Shown here: one piece after another, positions 19,135 through 29,100 of the stretch
How the letters are laid out: every line of letters begins with the position of its first letter
Numbering within the stretch: the stretch's first letter is position 1
Assembly: GCA_022072405.1 (NCBI GenBank)
Contig: JAJVHX010000007.1
Span: 1-64,000 of the forward strand
DNA length: 64,000 nucleotides
Direction of reading: 5' to 3'
Source of the DNA: Phycisphaerae bacterium
GTDB lineage: Bacteria > Planctomycetota > Phycisphaerae > UBA1845 > CAIVHJ01
Program-made: the position numbers and the translations under genes
The notes under the pieces: generated by a model
The model's input: the letters and a program-made list of their open reading frames with translations, nothing else
What the model was told of the DNA's origin: nothing
The model's database searches: none

Positions 19135-21309
19135 CTATGGCCAGTACGGGACCGGCTTGATGTCGATCGGTGTCAATTTATCAGGGTAAGGCGCCACCGA
19201 AGACCAGATGGCGGGTCGGCGAATCTGCTTTACAGTTACTGACATGTAATCGTGAAAAGTCTTTTTGTTGTAGGGGCGGTCCGCGTAAACCAGGAAGGTC
19301 ATCACGCCATCTTCGTCGATGTAATCGGCGAAATTGGAGCGGATATAACCCACCAGCGTTTCATCACGGTTTCCGGCGTAGGTATCCATGGCGCGATGCT
19401 GGCCTAAGAGTCCCTGGCCGTTGCTCCAGTTCTGATGTGCATAATCCCAGACATAGAGTTCCACATCCATGCAGGTATCAGCGAATCCCTCCCACTTCAC
19501 GGCGATTTCGTTGATCTTGGAAGGCAGTTCGGTGATGGTGAATTCAAAGACATGGGTGGATTCATAACCCGCCGAAACCGTCGGGGAGTTGTAGCGGTTG
19601 GGGTCGGAAGTGGAACCGCCGGTGGCGTCGGAGAGCGACAGGGCGGTGTAACTGGCTGTGGCCAGCGGGGTGGTCACCGGTAAGGGGTTTCCGTCAATCG
19701 CGCTCCAGAGATTGGTCTGGGTGCCGAATGCGAAATGATCCACTTCGGCGCCGGTAGCGAAATCATAGACTTTTTTAATGCCCCACTGGTGTTTGTACTG
19801 ATTGCTGATCGCAGTGGCGGGCGTGCCGTCGGCGGCGTAAGCTGTTACCTTGATACGGGCCAGGTTGGAAGCGCCCTGGGGCAGTGTCCAATCGTAGGAG
19901 CCGGTATTGGGCACTCCGGTAGCGATCGTGGTCCAGCTCTGGCCGTTGTTCAGTGAGTAATAGAGATTAACCGTGGGCAACGGGACGTTGTAATTGTCGG
20001 TGGCATTCCAGCGAATCGTCTCGACCGAACCCTTGAGCCAGACTTCACCGCCGGCGGGGCTGATGATGTGCGCGGCGGGCAGTTCTTCGACATAGCGGGG
20101 AACCTGCATCACGATGCAGTGAATTGCCCCAGCTGCGGGGATGATGCTGTTGCATTGAATCGGCACGATTTCCACACCCGGACCAGCGGCCGCCTGCCAG
20201 ATGGCCAGGGCTTCGGCATCTTCGTCGTTGTAAGCGACATTTCCGCCTGGCAGGATTGCGGTGCCGTAGACCGGTATGAAGATACGGTTGTTAACCCGGA
20301 AGGCGTTGGTATAGGTGTAGTGGGTGCTGCCGACGTTCCAGGCTTTAGGACGGTAGACCTCAAAGCCCAGGGCCTGCATGTAGGATACGGCGTTATCGGT
20401 GATGGAGATCGCTACGGGGTTGGAGCCGGGGATGAACTCGGATAGGATCACGGTGTCTTCATCGACGAGGTACATCCACATATCAATATGGCCCGTGGCA
20501 TCCACAAAGCTGGGCAGCTTGGGCATGATATGCAGGGTATCAATGCCCTGAAAAGTGTCATAGAGTTCACGGATGTAATCCTCGGTAAAACCGAGGGAGG
20601 TCGGATTATCAAGCGTAATCAATGAGGTGACGAAGCCGGAACGACCTGGTCCGGGCTGGAAATTCCCACCGGAATAATAGAGGTCCATATCATAGGTGGG
20701 CATGATGAAATCATCGTCGCCGGTCAGCGTGGGAATAAAATTATCCAGCGGGCGGGTGTTGTAATAATGACTATCCACGATGGCCAGTGTGCCATTTTGC
20801 CAGATGAAGTGGGGGCCGAAATCGCGCAGCCACACCGAGTCAGACGGATGGATCAGGAAAACCACCTTGCTCATGTCCGCACCGGCGGCGATGAAGGCAT
20901 TGGTGGCATGGGTCTGCTGGGCAGCGCTCGAAACCACCACATAGGCAATTTCGTCATGGTTGGGATTTCCGGTCAGCGCCGCCACACAGGCGGTCACTAC
21001 CGACGTATATCCGTTAATGGAATGATAACGGAACATGACGCCATGAGTCGGGCCGTATTCCGGTGGTGATTCGATCAGGCCGGTGGTGGGGACTTTAAGA
21101 GCCTGACGCAGTTGCAGAGCATAGGGAAAGAGCGACTGGTTCGGGTCGTCCGGTGTGCCGCCCTCCCGGTAGCGCGGTAAATTCTTATCCACATTTTCGA
21201 GGTCGTCAGCGACGACCGCAGGCGAATCGGCTTGCTGCTGGGCCCAGAGGGGCATGGCTGACCAACCGCAACAGATGACTCCGACCATCATAAGTAGTTG
21301 TTTTCGCAT
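19135..21309 (-). CDS. Secreted peptidyl-arginine/agmatine deiminase-family protein with C-terminal Ig-like/beta domains
   Basis: WLRDFGPHFI, GHIDMWMYLVDEDTVILSEF, PAAGAIHCIVMQVPR; signal peptide MRKQLLMMVGVICCGWSAMPLWAQQ with RBS caggagg. Confidence 0.85.
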   Translation of the reverse strand: MRKQLLMMVGVICCGWSAMPLWAQQQADSPAVVADDLENVDKNLPRYREGGTPDDPNQSLFPYALQLRQALKVPTTGLIESPPEYGPTHGVMFRYHSINGYTSVVTACVAALTGNPNHDEIAYVVVSSAAQQTHATNAFIAAGADMSKVVFLIHPSDSVWLRDFGPHFIWQNGTLAIVDSHYYNTRPLDNFIPTLTGDDDFIMPTYDMDLYYSGGNFQPGPGRSGFVTSLITLDNPTSLGFTEDYIRELYDTFQGIDTLHIMPKLPSFVDATGHIDMWMYLVDEDTVILSEFIPGSNPVAISITDNAVSYMQALGFEVYRPKAWNVGSTHYTYTNAFRVNNRIFIPVYGTAILPGGNVAYNDEDAEALAIWQAAAGPGVEIVPIQCNSIIPAAGAIHCIVMQVPRYVEELPAAHIISPAGGEVWLKGSVETIRWNATDNYNVPLPTVNLYYSLNNGQSWTTIATGVPNTGSYDWTLPQGASNLARIKVTAYAADGTPATAISNQYKHQWGIKKVYDFATGAEVDHFAFGTQTNLWSAIDGNPLPVTTPLATASYTALSLSDATGGSTSDPNRYNSPTVSAGYESTHVFEFTITELPSKINEIAVKWEGFADTCMDVELYVWDYAHQNWSNGQGLLGQHRAMDTYAGNRDETLVGYIRSNFADYIDEDGVMTFLVYADRPYNKKTFHDYMSVTVKQIRRPAIWSSVAPYPDKLTPIDIKPVPYWP

Positions 21310-21613
21310 AAGACCTCCTGGAGATGGTGAATAGATGGTGAGAAATTCGACTGAAAATATTAGAACGGGACCGGGATGGTGCGTCAATATGGCTTCAAAT
21401 CAGACCTGGTCGATTCTATATCAGGAAATAGCCATTTAGATAGTCTCCAGGGCCGTTAACAGGATATTTGCATAACACATAAATTTATGTTTCAGCAGGG
21501 GTTGAGCGGCGCGCACTCCAGCCGGGAGGACGCAACTTTTTAATGTGGGGTGTTGAAATTAATTTTCACGGGAGAGACAAAGGCAACAGTACGGTTACGG
21601 GTTTTGAGGGAAC

Positions 21614-21686
21614 TGGAGCTAGAGGGACTTGAACCCTCGACCTCTTGCATGCCATGCAAGCGCGCTCCCAACTGCGCCATAGCCCC
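21614..21686 (-). tRNA. tRNA-Ala (anticodon GGC)
   Basis: GGGGCTATGGCGCAGTTGGGAGCGCGCTTGCATGGCATGCAAGAGGTCGAGGGTTCAAGTCCCTCTAGCTCCA; full cloverleaf. Confidence 0.97.
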
Positions 21687-21754
21687 GGGCGACTTCCACG
21701 AGCCGGCGATGGCCTGCGGGAGTCGAAAGAACTATTACACTCACTTGGCAGGGA

Positions 21755-24700
21755 TTAGTCAACTGCGGGGCGGAGCGGGCCGGCCAGAGTGAGCGAATCC
21801 AAGCCGAGCAGCTGTTCAATATCCTGCCGCAGCCGGGGAGAGGGCAGCACCCGTTCGCCCGGACCGCAGCGCACCCAGGCCCATTGCTGATCGCGGGTCA
21901 GAATCTGCAGCAGCACGGGAATTTCACCCGGATGCTGGCGGAGTATTGTCTCCAGTTGGGGGAGAATGTCCGGTGGGTGCTGGTCGCTGGAGAGGCGGAT
22001 GTGTACCTCCTGCGTCAGGCGATGTTCGACTTCTTCCAGGGGGATGATATCGGCGGTGCGGAGGGCGGGAATCTCGCGGCGGCGGTCCACCAGACCTTTG
22101 AAAAAAAGCACACGGTCCAGCAGCAGCAGGGGGCGGAAGCGTTCCAGATCGGCGGGGAAGAGAATGACTTCGACCGATCCTGTGGTGTCTTCGACGGTGG
22201 CGATGCCCATCCGGGCACCGGCGTTCCGGCCGCTCTTGGTAACGACGGTGCGCAGTTTGGTGAGCAATCCGCCGAGCACCACCTCCGTCCCGTCGGTAAA
22301 AGTGGCCAGCCCCCGGGTGGTGGCGGAAGCGTAGCGGCGAATCAGCGCCTCGTGCTGGGCGAGCGGGTGGTTGGTGATGTAAAAGCCCAGCACCTCTTTT
22401 TCGTAAGCGAGCAGTTCCGCTTCGCTCCATTGCTGGTTGGCGGGAATGGCGGGGTAGTGTACCGGTGCGGCGGGGGATTCCGGTCCGGCGAAGAAATCCA
22501 TCAGTGACATCTGGCCGCTGAGGCGGTCGCGCTGGCGATTCTGCCCCGCTTCGTAGGCACTCTCAATCACGGTCATGAGTGCTTTGCGCATCGCCCCGGT
22601 GGAATCGAAGGCACCGGCTTTGATCAGGGCTTCGATGGCTCCGCGATGCACAGCCGACAGATCAACCCGCTCACAGAATTCGTACAGGTTTTTGAACTCC
22701 CCGTCTTCGGTTCGGGCGTGAATGATGGCCTGGACGGCTTTTTCGCCCAGTCCCTTGATGGCGCCCAGGCCGAAGCGCAGATACCCGGACAGGGCATCGA
22801 AGGGGTGCTTATCGGCCGACGGATCGGCATCGCGCTGGCTGAAGCCCGCGGCTCTTGGAGAAGCGATCGGATAGACCGGGGTGAAGTCGTAGCCGGAGGA
22901 GTTGATATCGGGCGGTTTGACGACGATCTGCATGCGGCGGCACTCTTCGATATGTTCGATCACCTTGTCGGTGTTACCCATTTCAAAGGTGAGGACGGCA
23001 GCCATGAACTCCAGCGGGTGGTAACACTTCATGTAGGCGGTCTGGAAGGCGATGAGGGCGTAGCCGGTGGAATGGGCCTTGTTAAAGGCGTAGCCGCCGA
23101 AGCGGAGGATGTTCTCAAATATTTCATTGGTGACGGCGTCGGCGAGGCCGTTGGCCCGGCAACCGGCGAGAAAATCTTCGCGCATGGCGGCGATCATGGC
23201 GGTGTTTTTCTTGCTGATGGCCTTGGCGAGGCGGAAGGCTTTTTTCAGTTCGATATTGCCGAGGCGATTGACCAGCCGCGAAACCTGCTCCTGATAAACC
23301 ATGATGCCGTAGGTTTCCGCGAGTACTTCAGTCATCAGCGGGTGGGGCGTGGTCCAGGCTTCACCATGTTTGCGCGAGACGTAGGCATCGATGTTGACCA
23401 TCGGCCCGGGGCGGTACAGGGCGTTGGCGGCGATCAGATCGTGAATGCGATTGGGTTTCATCTTGCGCAGCACGTCGCGCATGCCGTCTGATTCAAACTG
23501 AAAGATGCCCCGGGTATCCCCCTCGGCGAAGACGCGATAGACGCTCTGATCGTCGAGGTCCAGTTGATCCAGGTTGATGGTCCGGCCGATTTTTTTCTCG
23601 GCGAGTTGGCGGGCCCGTTCCAGCGTGGTGAGGGTGCGCAGGCCGAGAAAATCCATTTTTAACAAGCCGACCTTTTCCACGGTCGGGCCGTCATACTGGG
23701 TAACAATCTGTTCCAGGCCTCCACTCCCGGCGGCGGGTGGTTTGTAGAGCGGCAGGAAATTTTCGAGCGGTTGATCGGCGATGACCACACCGGCCGCGTG
23801 GACTCCGGCGTGGCGGGCCAGCCCTTCGATGCGTTTGCTGATATCGATTACTTTTCTGACCAGCGGGTCGGACTGGTAGAGCTTGGCCAGTTCCGGCTCG
23901 GATTCGAGGGCTTTGTCGATGGTCATGTGCAGTTCGGCGGGGATCAGCTCGGTGAGCTTGGTGGCCCGCTCGAACTCGATGCCCAGCACGCGGGCGACGT
24001 CTTTGACGGCGGCGCGGGCTTTGAGCGTGCCGAAGGTGATGATCTGGGCGACATGGCCATATTTCTGCCGCACGTAATCGAGCACCTGCTGGCGACCTTC
24101 CTGGCAGAGGTCGATGTCGATGTCGGGCATTTCGTCGCGGTCGGGGTCCATGAAGCGTTCGAAGTAGAGTTCATAGCGCAAGGGGTCGGGGGCGGAGAGG
24201 CCAAGGCAGTAGCCGACCACCGAACTGCAGGCCGAACCGCGCGCTCCGCAGGGAATCCCCTGCCGCCGGGCATATTCAACGAAATCCCAGACGATCAGAA
24301 AATAGCTGGAAAAACCCTTGCCGGCGATCACGCTGAGTTCATAGTCGATCCGCTCACGGATGGCGGGGATCCGTTCACCATAGCGCTGGAGCGCCCCGGC
24401 ATAGACCAGCTCGCGCAGGTAATCGTTATCGCTTTTTTTCTGCGGCGGATGATAGACCGGGGCGTAACGTTTGCCGAAGGATAGTTCGAGGTTGCAGAGA
24501 TCGGCGACATGCAGAGTGTTGGAGAGCAGTTCCGGGTGGTCGGGGAACAGCGTCGCCATTTCCGCGCCGGTTTTGAGATAAAATTCCTCGCTGGGAAACT
24601 TGAAGCGGTCGGTTTCGTTGACCAGGCTGCCGGTGGAAATACAGCAGAGCACGTCGTGGGCTTCGGCATCGTCGCGGTGGAGATAATGGACGTCGTTCGT

Positions 24701-25348
24701 GGCGATGGCGGCGACGCCGAGGCGCCGGGCCATATCGAGCAGGGCGGGGTTGAGCTGGCGTTGTTCAGGAATGCCGTGATCCTGCAGCTCGATGAAGAAG
24801 CGATCCGGCCCGAAAATTTCGAGATAACTCCTGGCGACATCTTCCGCCATTTTCTGATCGCGATGCAGGAGCAGTTGCGGCAACTCGGCTCCAAGACAGG
24901 TGGAGGTACAGATCAGCCCCTCACTGAATTCACGCAACGCTTCCTTGTCAATCCGGGGTTTGTAGTAAAAACCTTCGCGATAACCGAGAGTAGCCAGCTT
25001 GAGCAGATTGTGATAGCCGGTAAGGTTCTGAGCCAGCAGCAGCAGGTGGTAACTGGTATCACCGCCGATGCACTTGGCTTCTTTGTCGCTGCGGTGGCGC
25101 GGAGCCAGGTAGGCTTCCATGCCGACCAGCGGTTTGATACCGGCTTTGCGGGCGGCAGTGAAAAACTCTATGGCTCCGAACATGTTGCCATGGTCGCTGA
25201 TGGCTACGGCGGGCATGTGCAGCTCTTGCAGCCGGGCCATGAGGCGGTGAATTTCAGTCGCCCCATCGAGCAGGCTGTAATGGGTGTGCAGATGGAGGTG
25301 AACAAATGGGGGTGCGGCTGCAGAAACTGACGGCGGTGGTATGACCAT
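21755..25348 (-). CDS. dnaE: DNA polymerase III subunit alpha
   Basis: PHP HLHTHYSLLDGA, PDIDIDLCQEGRQQVLDYVRQKYG, GPMVNIDAYVSRKHG, FNKAHSTGYALIAFQTAYMKCYHPLEFMAA. Confidence 0.97.
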   Translation of the reverse strand: MVIPPPSVSAAAPPFVHLHLHTHYSLLDGATEIHRLMARLQELHMPAVAISDHGNMFGAIEFFTAARKAGIKPLVGMEAYLAPRHRSDKEAKCIGGDTSYHLLLLAQNLTGYHNLLKLATLGYREGFYYKPRIDKEALREFSEGLICTSTCLGAELPQLLLHRDQKMAEDVARSYLEIFGPDRFFIELQDHGIPEQRQLNPALLDMARRLGVAAIATNDVHYLHRDDAEAHDVLCCISTGSLVNETDRFKFPSEEFYLKTGAEMATLFPDHPELLSNTLHVADLCNLELSFGKRYAPVYHPPQKKSDNDYLRELVYAGALQRYGERIPAIRERIDYELSVIAGKGFSSYFLIVWDFVEYARRQGIPCGARGSACSSVVGYCLGLSAPDPLRYELYFERFMDPDRDEMPDIDIDLCQEGRQQVLDYVRQKYGHVAQIITFGTLKARAAVKDVARVLGIEFERATKLTELIPAELHMTIDKALESEPELAKLYQSDPLVRKVIDISKRIEGLARHAGVHAAGVVIADQPLENFLPLYKPPAAGSGGLEQIVTQYDGPTVEKVGLLKMDFLGLRTLTTLERARQLAEKKIGRTINLDQLDLDDQSVYRVFAEGDTRGIFQFESDGMRDVLRKMKPNRIHDLIAANALYRPGPMVNIDAYVSRKHGEAWTTPHPLMTEVLAETYGIMVYQEQVSRLVNRLGNIELKKAFRLAKAISKKNTAMIAAMREDFLAGCRANGLADAVTNEIFENILRFGGYAFNKAHSTGYALIAFQTAYMKCYHPLEFMAAVLTFEMGNTDKVIEHIEECRRMQIVVKPPDINSSGYDFTPVYPIASPRAAGFSQRDADPSADKHPFDALSGYLRFGLGAIKGLGEKAVQAIIHARTEDGEFKNLYEFCERVDLSAVHRGAIEALIKAGAFDSTGAMRKALMTVIESAYEAGQNRQRDRLSGQMSLMDFFAGPESPAAPVHYPAIPANQQWSEAELLAYEKEVLGFYITNHPLAQHEALIRRYASATTRGLATFTDGTEVVLGGLLTKLRTVVTKSGRNAGARMGIATVEDTTGSVEVILFPADLERFRPLLLLDRVLFFKGLVDRRREIPALRTADIIPLEEVEHRLTQEVHIRLSSDQHPPDILPQLETILRQHPGEIPVLLQILTRDQQWAWVRCGPGERVLPSPRLRQDIEQLLGLDSLTLAGPLRPAVD
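22828..22860 (+). repeat. REP-like palindrome inside dnaE
   Basis: catcgcgctggctgaagcccgcggctcttggag; read in frame by dnaE as ...SPRAAGFSQRDA... Confidence 0.8.
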
Positions 25349-25592
25349 ATATTCTATTATTGGGGGTGGCGGCAGCGATTGACCGTTAAATAGTGGAATT
25401 TAGGGGTTTTCAGCAACGGATTCAATCAGCAAATCTCTGGTACAGTCGGATATCAGTGTTAAAACGTGGGATGGATTGCGTCAGCGGCTGAATTGTAAAG
25501 GATTTAGATTCGACTCTTACGATAATACACAAGGAAAAGGAAACTTTTGCCAATGGGCAGGTTGGGCTGCTAAAATCTCAGACCTGTAACCA

Positions 25593-27179
25593 TTGGCGTG
25601 GTCAGTCGGGGTTTCATTCGTAAAATCTGGGAACCGGTCGTTATTGGCGACTGTGGCAGGAAAGAAACGAGGCTTCATTTTGCGATATCGCGATACGGTA
25701 TTGATGATGTTATTAGTGGTCGGCCTGGGGGGTTGTGTCGTACCACAACCGAGTGGTAAAGGGGATTGGTTCATCAAGACCGAAGCCCGCCACGGCATGT
25801 CCTATTATCTTTATCTGCCGGAAGACTACGTCAAGCGCGACCAGCAACAGCCGGCGGATAAGAAATGGCCGATCGTCATGACTTTCCACGGCATGCGCCC
25901 CTGGGATAGTGCTGGCGCCCAGATTATGGAGTGGCAACAGGAGGCGGATCGCTATGGGTTTGTCGTGATCGCACCCAGTACACGGATTTCGGATCTGCTG
26001 GGTGAACTGCCACTGCGCCATGTGAACAGCAGTCTGAAGGCTGATGAGCGCGATGTGCTGGCGGTGCTGGATGAGGTCGTCGCCAATTACGATGTAGATC
26101 CACGTTATGTATTGAGCACCAGCTGGTCGATGGGCGGGTATCTGGCCCATTACATGGTCAATCGCCATCCGGACCGGTTCAGCTGTCTGGCGGTGCGGCA
26201 GTCGAATTTTTCGGCGGATATACTGGATCCGGCCCAGGTGCCGAAATATCGCCATCAGCGGATGGCGGTGTTTTACACGAAAAACGATTTCAATATTTGC
26301 CAGCGGGAATCGCAGGAAGCGATTGCCTGGTATCGGCAGTTTGGTTTTGATATCATCGGCGGCATCGTCGATAATCTGGGCCACGAGCGGACTCCGGAGG
26401 TGGCGGCTGCATTTTTTGCTGAGACCTGCGGGGCGGTGGCGAAGACTCCGCCGACGGAATTGGCGACTCGAATCACCATTGAGGCGTCACCGGTAGCCCC
26501 CATCCAAAGTTCACCCAGACCGGGTGTATCAGGTGCGACCCCGCCGCGACCCGCAAATGCAGGGAACGCGGCCGCGCAGCAGACTCCACCACGGCCCAGC
26601 GGGGCCCAACCTATCGCTCAGAAAAGTTCCGTAGCTGCTTCGCCCAATCCGCCGAAAGGCAGTGGTGGAGCCAAGCCTCTATCGCGCACCGGAACGAACG
26701 TCACCAAGCCGCCGGCTGCTCGGGTGGCTTCGGGGCCGGCGGTGACCAACCGTCCTCCGACGCGTTCGGCCCCTACTCCTCCCGCCAAAGTTCAGCAACT
26801 GCCCACGCAGACCATTGATCTGACGCAACGTCCCCAGCCGACCTCCAAACCAGCGACCGGGGAGGCAGCCGCTAAAACGGCGACCCCACGTGAGAACAGT
26901 CCGCTGAATGTCAAACTGAGCGCTTATATCGGGATCAGCCCGATGCTCATCAGTTACACGGTGCAGATGCCGGCGGAGCTGATGAAAGATGCGGATGTGT
27001 TGTGGATGGATAACGGCCAGCCGATATCACGCGGGATCAGCGGTCAGAAGTCGCTGGTGGAACCGGGACAACATCGCCTGGAAGTGCTGGTCGTCGCGTC
27101 GGACAACAAAGAATATCGTGCTTCCAAAACGGTGACGGTACTGGAACGTCTGGCGATCGACGATGAATCCTCCGATTAA
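25593..27179 (+). CDS. Alpha/beta hydrolase (PHB depolymerase/esterase-like) lipoprotein with Pro-rich linker; start uncertain
   Basis: [55 protein letters not shown] lipobox. Confidence 0.8.
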   Translation: MAWSVGVSFVKSGNRSLLATVAGKKRGFILRYRDTVLMMLLVVGLGGCVVPQPSGKGDWFIKTEARHGMSYYLYLPEDYVKRDQQQPADKKWPIVMTFHGMRPWDSAGAQIMEWQQEADRYGFVVIAPSTRISDLLGELPLRHVNSSLKADERDVLAVLDEVVANYDVDPRYVLSTSWSMGGYLAHYMVNRHPDRFSCLAVRQSNFSADILDPAQVPKYRHQRMAVFYTKNDFNICQRESQEAIAWYRQFGFDIIGGIVDNLGHERTPEVAAAFFAETCGAVAKTPPTELATRITIEASPVAPIQSSPRPGVSGATPPRPANAGNAAAQQTPPRPSGAQPIAQKSSVAASPNPPKGSGGAKPLSRTGTNVTKPPAARVASGPAVTNRPPTRSAPTPPAKVQQLPTQTIDLTQRPQPTSKPATGEAAAKTATPRENSPLNVKLSAYIGISPMLISYTVQMPAELMKDADVLWMDNGQPISRGISGQKSLVEPGQHRLEVLVVASDNKEYRASKTVTVLERLAIDDESSD

Positions 27180-27321
27180 AAATTCAACTACTGCAGTCCT
27201 CGACCTGACCGCGCGAACGACATCGCCAACTCCCATAAACCAGGAAATGAGTCCGTCTGCCCATCAAACAGTCGTGGTGTCCAATCGTACCCTATCTCGG
27301 TTATATGGAGTATGGCGGATA

Positions 27322-27555
27322 ATGCACTACCTGCTGGTGGGGATGCTGGTGGTGGTGATCCAAGCCTATCAGTATGGGTTACGGCCGCTGCTGGTCGGGC
27401 AGTGTAAATTTTTCCCCTCCTGCAGTCATTATGCTCAGGAGGCACTCCAGCGGCATGGGATTCGGCGGGGCGGGTGGTTGGCTCTGAAACGACTCGGTCG
27501 ATGTCACCCGTTCAATACGGGCGGCATCGACCTGGTGCCGGATGATTGGGTCTGA
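27322..27555 (+). CDS. yidD: Membrane protein insertion efficiency factor YidD
   Basis: [58 protein letters not shown]; internal ATG preferred. Confidence 0.92.
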   Translation: MHYLLVGMLVVVIQAYQYGLRPLLVGQCKFFPSCSHYAQEALQRHGIRRGGWLALKRLGRCHPFNTGGIDLVPDDWV

Positions 27556-27580
27556 GTCGGATTAGAACCCGTCCGTCGTC

Positions 27581-28294
27581 TTACATGCTTTGTCGTCTTG
27601 TAGTAGAGGGTGTGGACGGGGACTGTCCCTCTGTACTCTCCTCTGCCTTACTCTTGCTGGCAGAGCCTTTGCGTTCGTAAAGCACGGTAACGAGCGGGGT
27701 AGAGGGTGAATCTTCCTCGCCTGGTTTATTCTCGATGGTGAAGGTGATCTTGTCGGCGCTGTCGAATTTGTATTTGTGTTGAGGCTGACTGGTATCTTCA
27801 TCGCCATCGGCGCCGATGGCGGTAAAGACGAGCGTCTGGGTATTGGCGTCATATTCACCGGAAAATTCCTGGCCGCTGTTGTAGTTGTTGAACCACCAGT
27901 AGCGATATTGGCCCAACTCCTGGTTGTAGGTCATCACCGCGTGGCCTTCGAGGGCCATGTTGCGATCCTTGTTACGGCTGCGATATTCGCCCATCACATA
28001 GAGATCGCCAAGCTCCTTGGTATAGCTGGCGTCCCCTTTACCTTTGCTGGCGGGTTGATCGCCGTCGGCGGGATAATCTTCATCGATTTTCCATTTGCCT
28101 TCAAAGCGATATAACAGTTTGACGCCGCTGTCGGAGGTGGAGACATCGGTGGGGCGTTCATCACGACCGGGCTTGGCAGCGGCGGGGTCTTGCATTCGGT
28201 CATTATCATGTGGATCCTGAGCCTGTAACCGAGGAGAGGCGAAATACAATGCGATAACCAAGCCAGCAGCCAGTGTCAGCATCCGGGCGCACAT
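27581..28294 (-). CDS. Secreted DUF1579-like protein (tentative)
   Basis: Signal peptide; YRFEGKWKIDEDYPADGD...ALEGHAVMTYNQELGQYRYWWFNNYNSGQEFSGEYDANTQTLVF. Confidence 0.6.
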   Translation of the reverse strand: MCARMLTLAAGLVIALYFASPRLQAQDPHDNDRMQDPAAAKPGRDERPTDVSTSDSGVKLLYRFEGKWKIDEDYPADGDQPASKGKGDASYTKELGDLYVMGEYRSRNKDRNMALEGHAVMTYNQELGQYRYWWFNNYNSGQEFSGEYDANTQTLVFTAIGADGDEDTSQPQHKYKFDSADKITFTIENKPGEEDSPSTPLVTVLYERKGSASKSKAEESTEGQSPSTPSTTRRQSM

Positions 28295-28377
28295 GGATCA
28301 TCTCCTAGAAGAAAATAGCAGGAAGAAGTCGATGCTTCTTCCTGCTATTGTACCGAAAAGGCCAGCCTTGAGGGAAG

Positions 28378-28992
28378 TCAGGCTTTCCGGGCGGCATCGT
28401 ACAGTTCGGCGACCTTGTTCCAGTTGATGACATTCCACCAGGCGGTGATATAGTCGGGGCGGCGATTCTGGTATTTCAGGTAATAGGCATGTTCCCAGAC
28501 GTCCAGTCCGAGGATGGGATGGTGGCTTTCCATGATGGGGCTGTCCTGGTTAAGGGTGTTGAAGCAATGCAGTTGGCCGCCCTTGACGGTCAGCCAGGCC
28601 CAGCCGCTGCCGAAACGGGTGGTGGCGGCGGTGGTGAATTTTTCCTTGAAGGAGTCAAAGGTACCGAAGGTGGTGTCGATAGCTTTGGCGAGGTCGCCGC
28701 GCGGGGAGCCGCCGGCGCCGCTGCCCATGATCTGCCAGAAAAGGGTATGATTGGCATGGCCGCCGCCGTGATTTATGATCATCTGGCGGATATTGTCGGG
28801 TGCGGAATTCACTTCACGGAGCAGTTGTTCGAGTGGTTTGTTGGCGAGGGCTGCCTGACCTTCGAGGGCTTTGTTCAAGCTGGTGACATAGGTGCTGTGA
28901 TGTTTGGTATGGTGGATCTCCATGGTGCGGGCATCGATGTGCGGTTCAAGGGCGTCATAGGCGTAGGGTAGCGGGGGTAACGTATGGCTCAT
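28378..28992 (-). CDS. sod: Superoxide dismutase (Fe/Mn)
   Basis: [32 protein letters not shown]...[19 protein letters not shown]. Confidence 0.97.
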   Translation of the reverse strand: MSHTLPPLPYAYDALEPHIDARTMEIHHTKHHSTYVTSLNKALEGQAALANKPLEQLLREVNSAPDNIRQMIINHGGGHANHTLFWQIMGSGAGGSPRGDLAKAIDTTFGTFDSFKEKFTTAATTRFGSGWAWLTVKGGQLHCFNTLNQDSPIMESHHPILGLDVWEHAYYLKYQNRRPDYITAWWNVINWNKVAELYDAARKA

Positions 28993-29100
28993 GATGATTC
29001 TCCTGAGTGTAGATAGTGTGACTCTCTGATGGCTGGGCCGTCAGGCGATAGCCCGATAGCCCGTTCGAAACAGCCCAGAATTATAGGCGGATGGCGGAAC

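Noticed and set aside
21614-21686. tRNA-Ala as a possible island attachment site
   Set aside because: Flanked by dnaE and a 5' gene region with no integrase and no duplicated tRNA 3' end seen.
23771-24484. 237-aa + strand ORF (also 22646-23491 and 24509-25330)
   Set aside because: Antisense shadows of dnaE in high-GC sequence; composition follows the reverse frame of a conserved gene.
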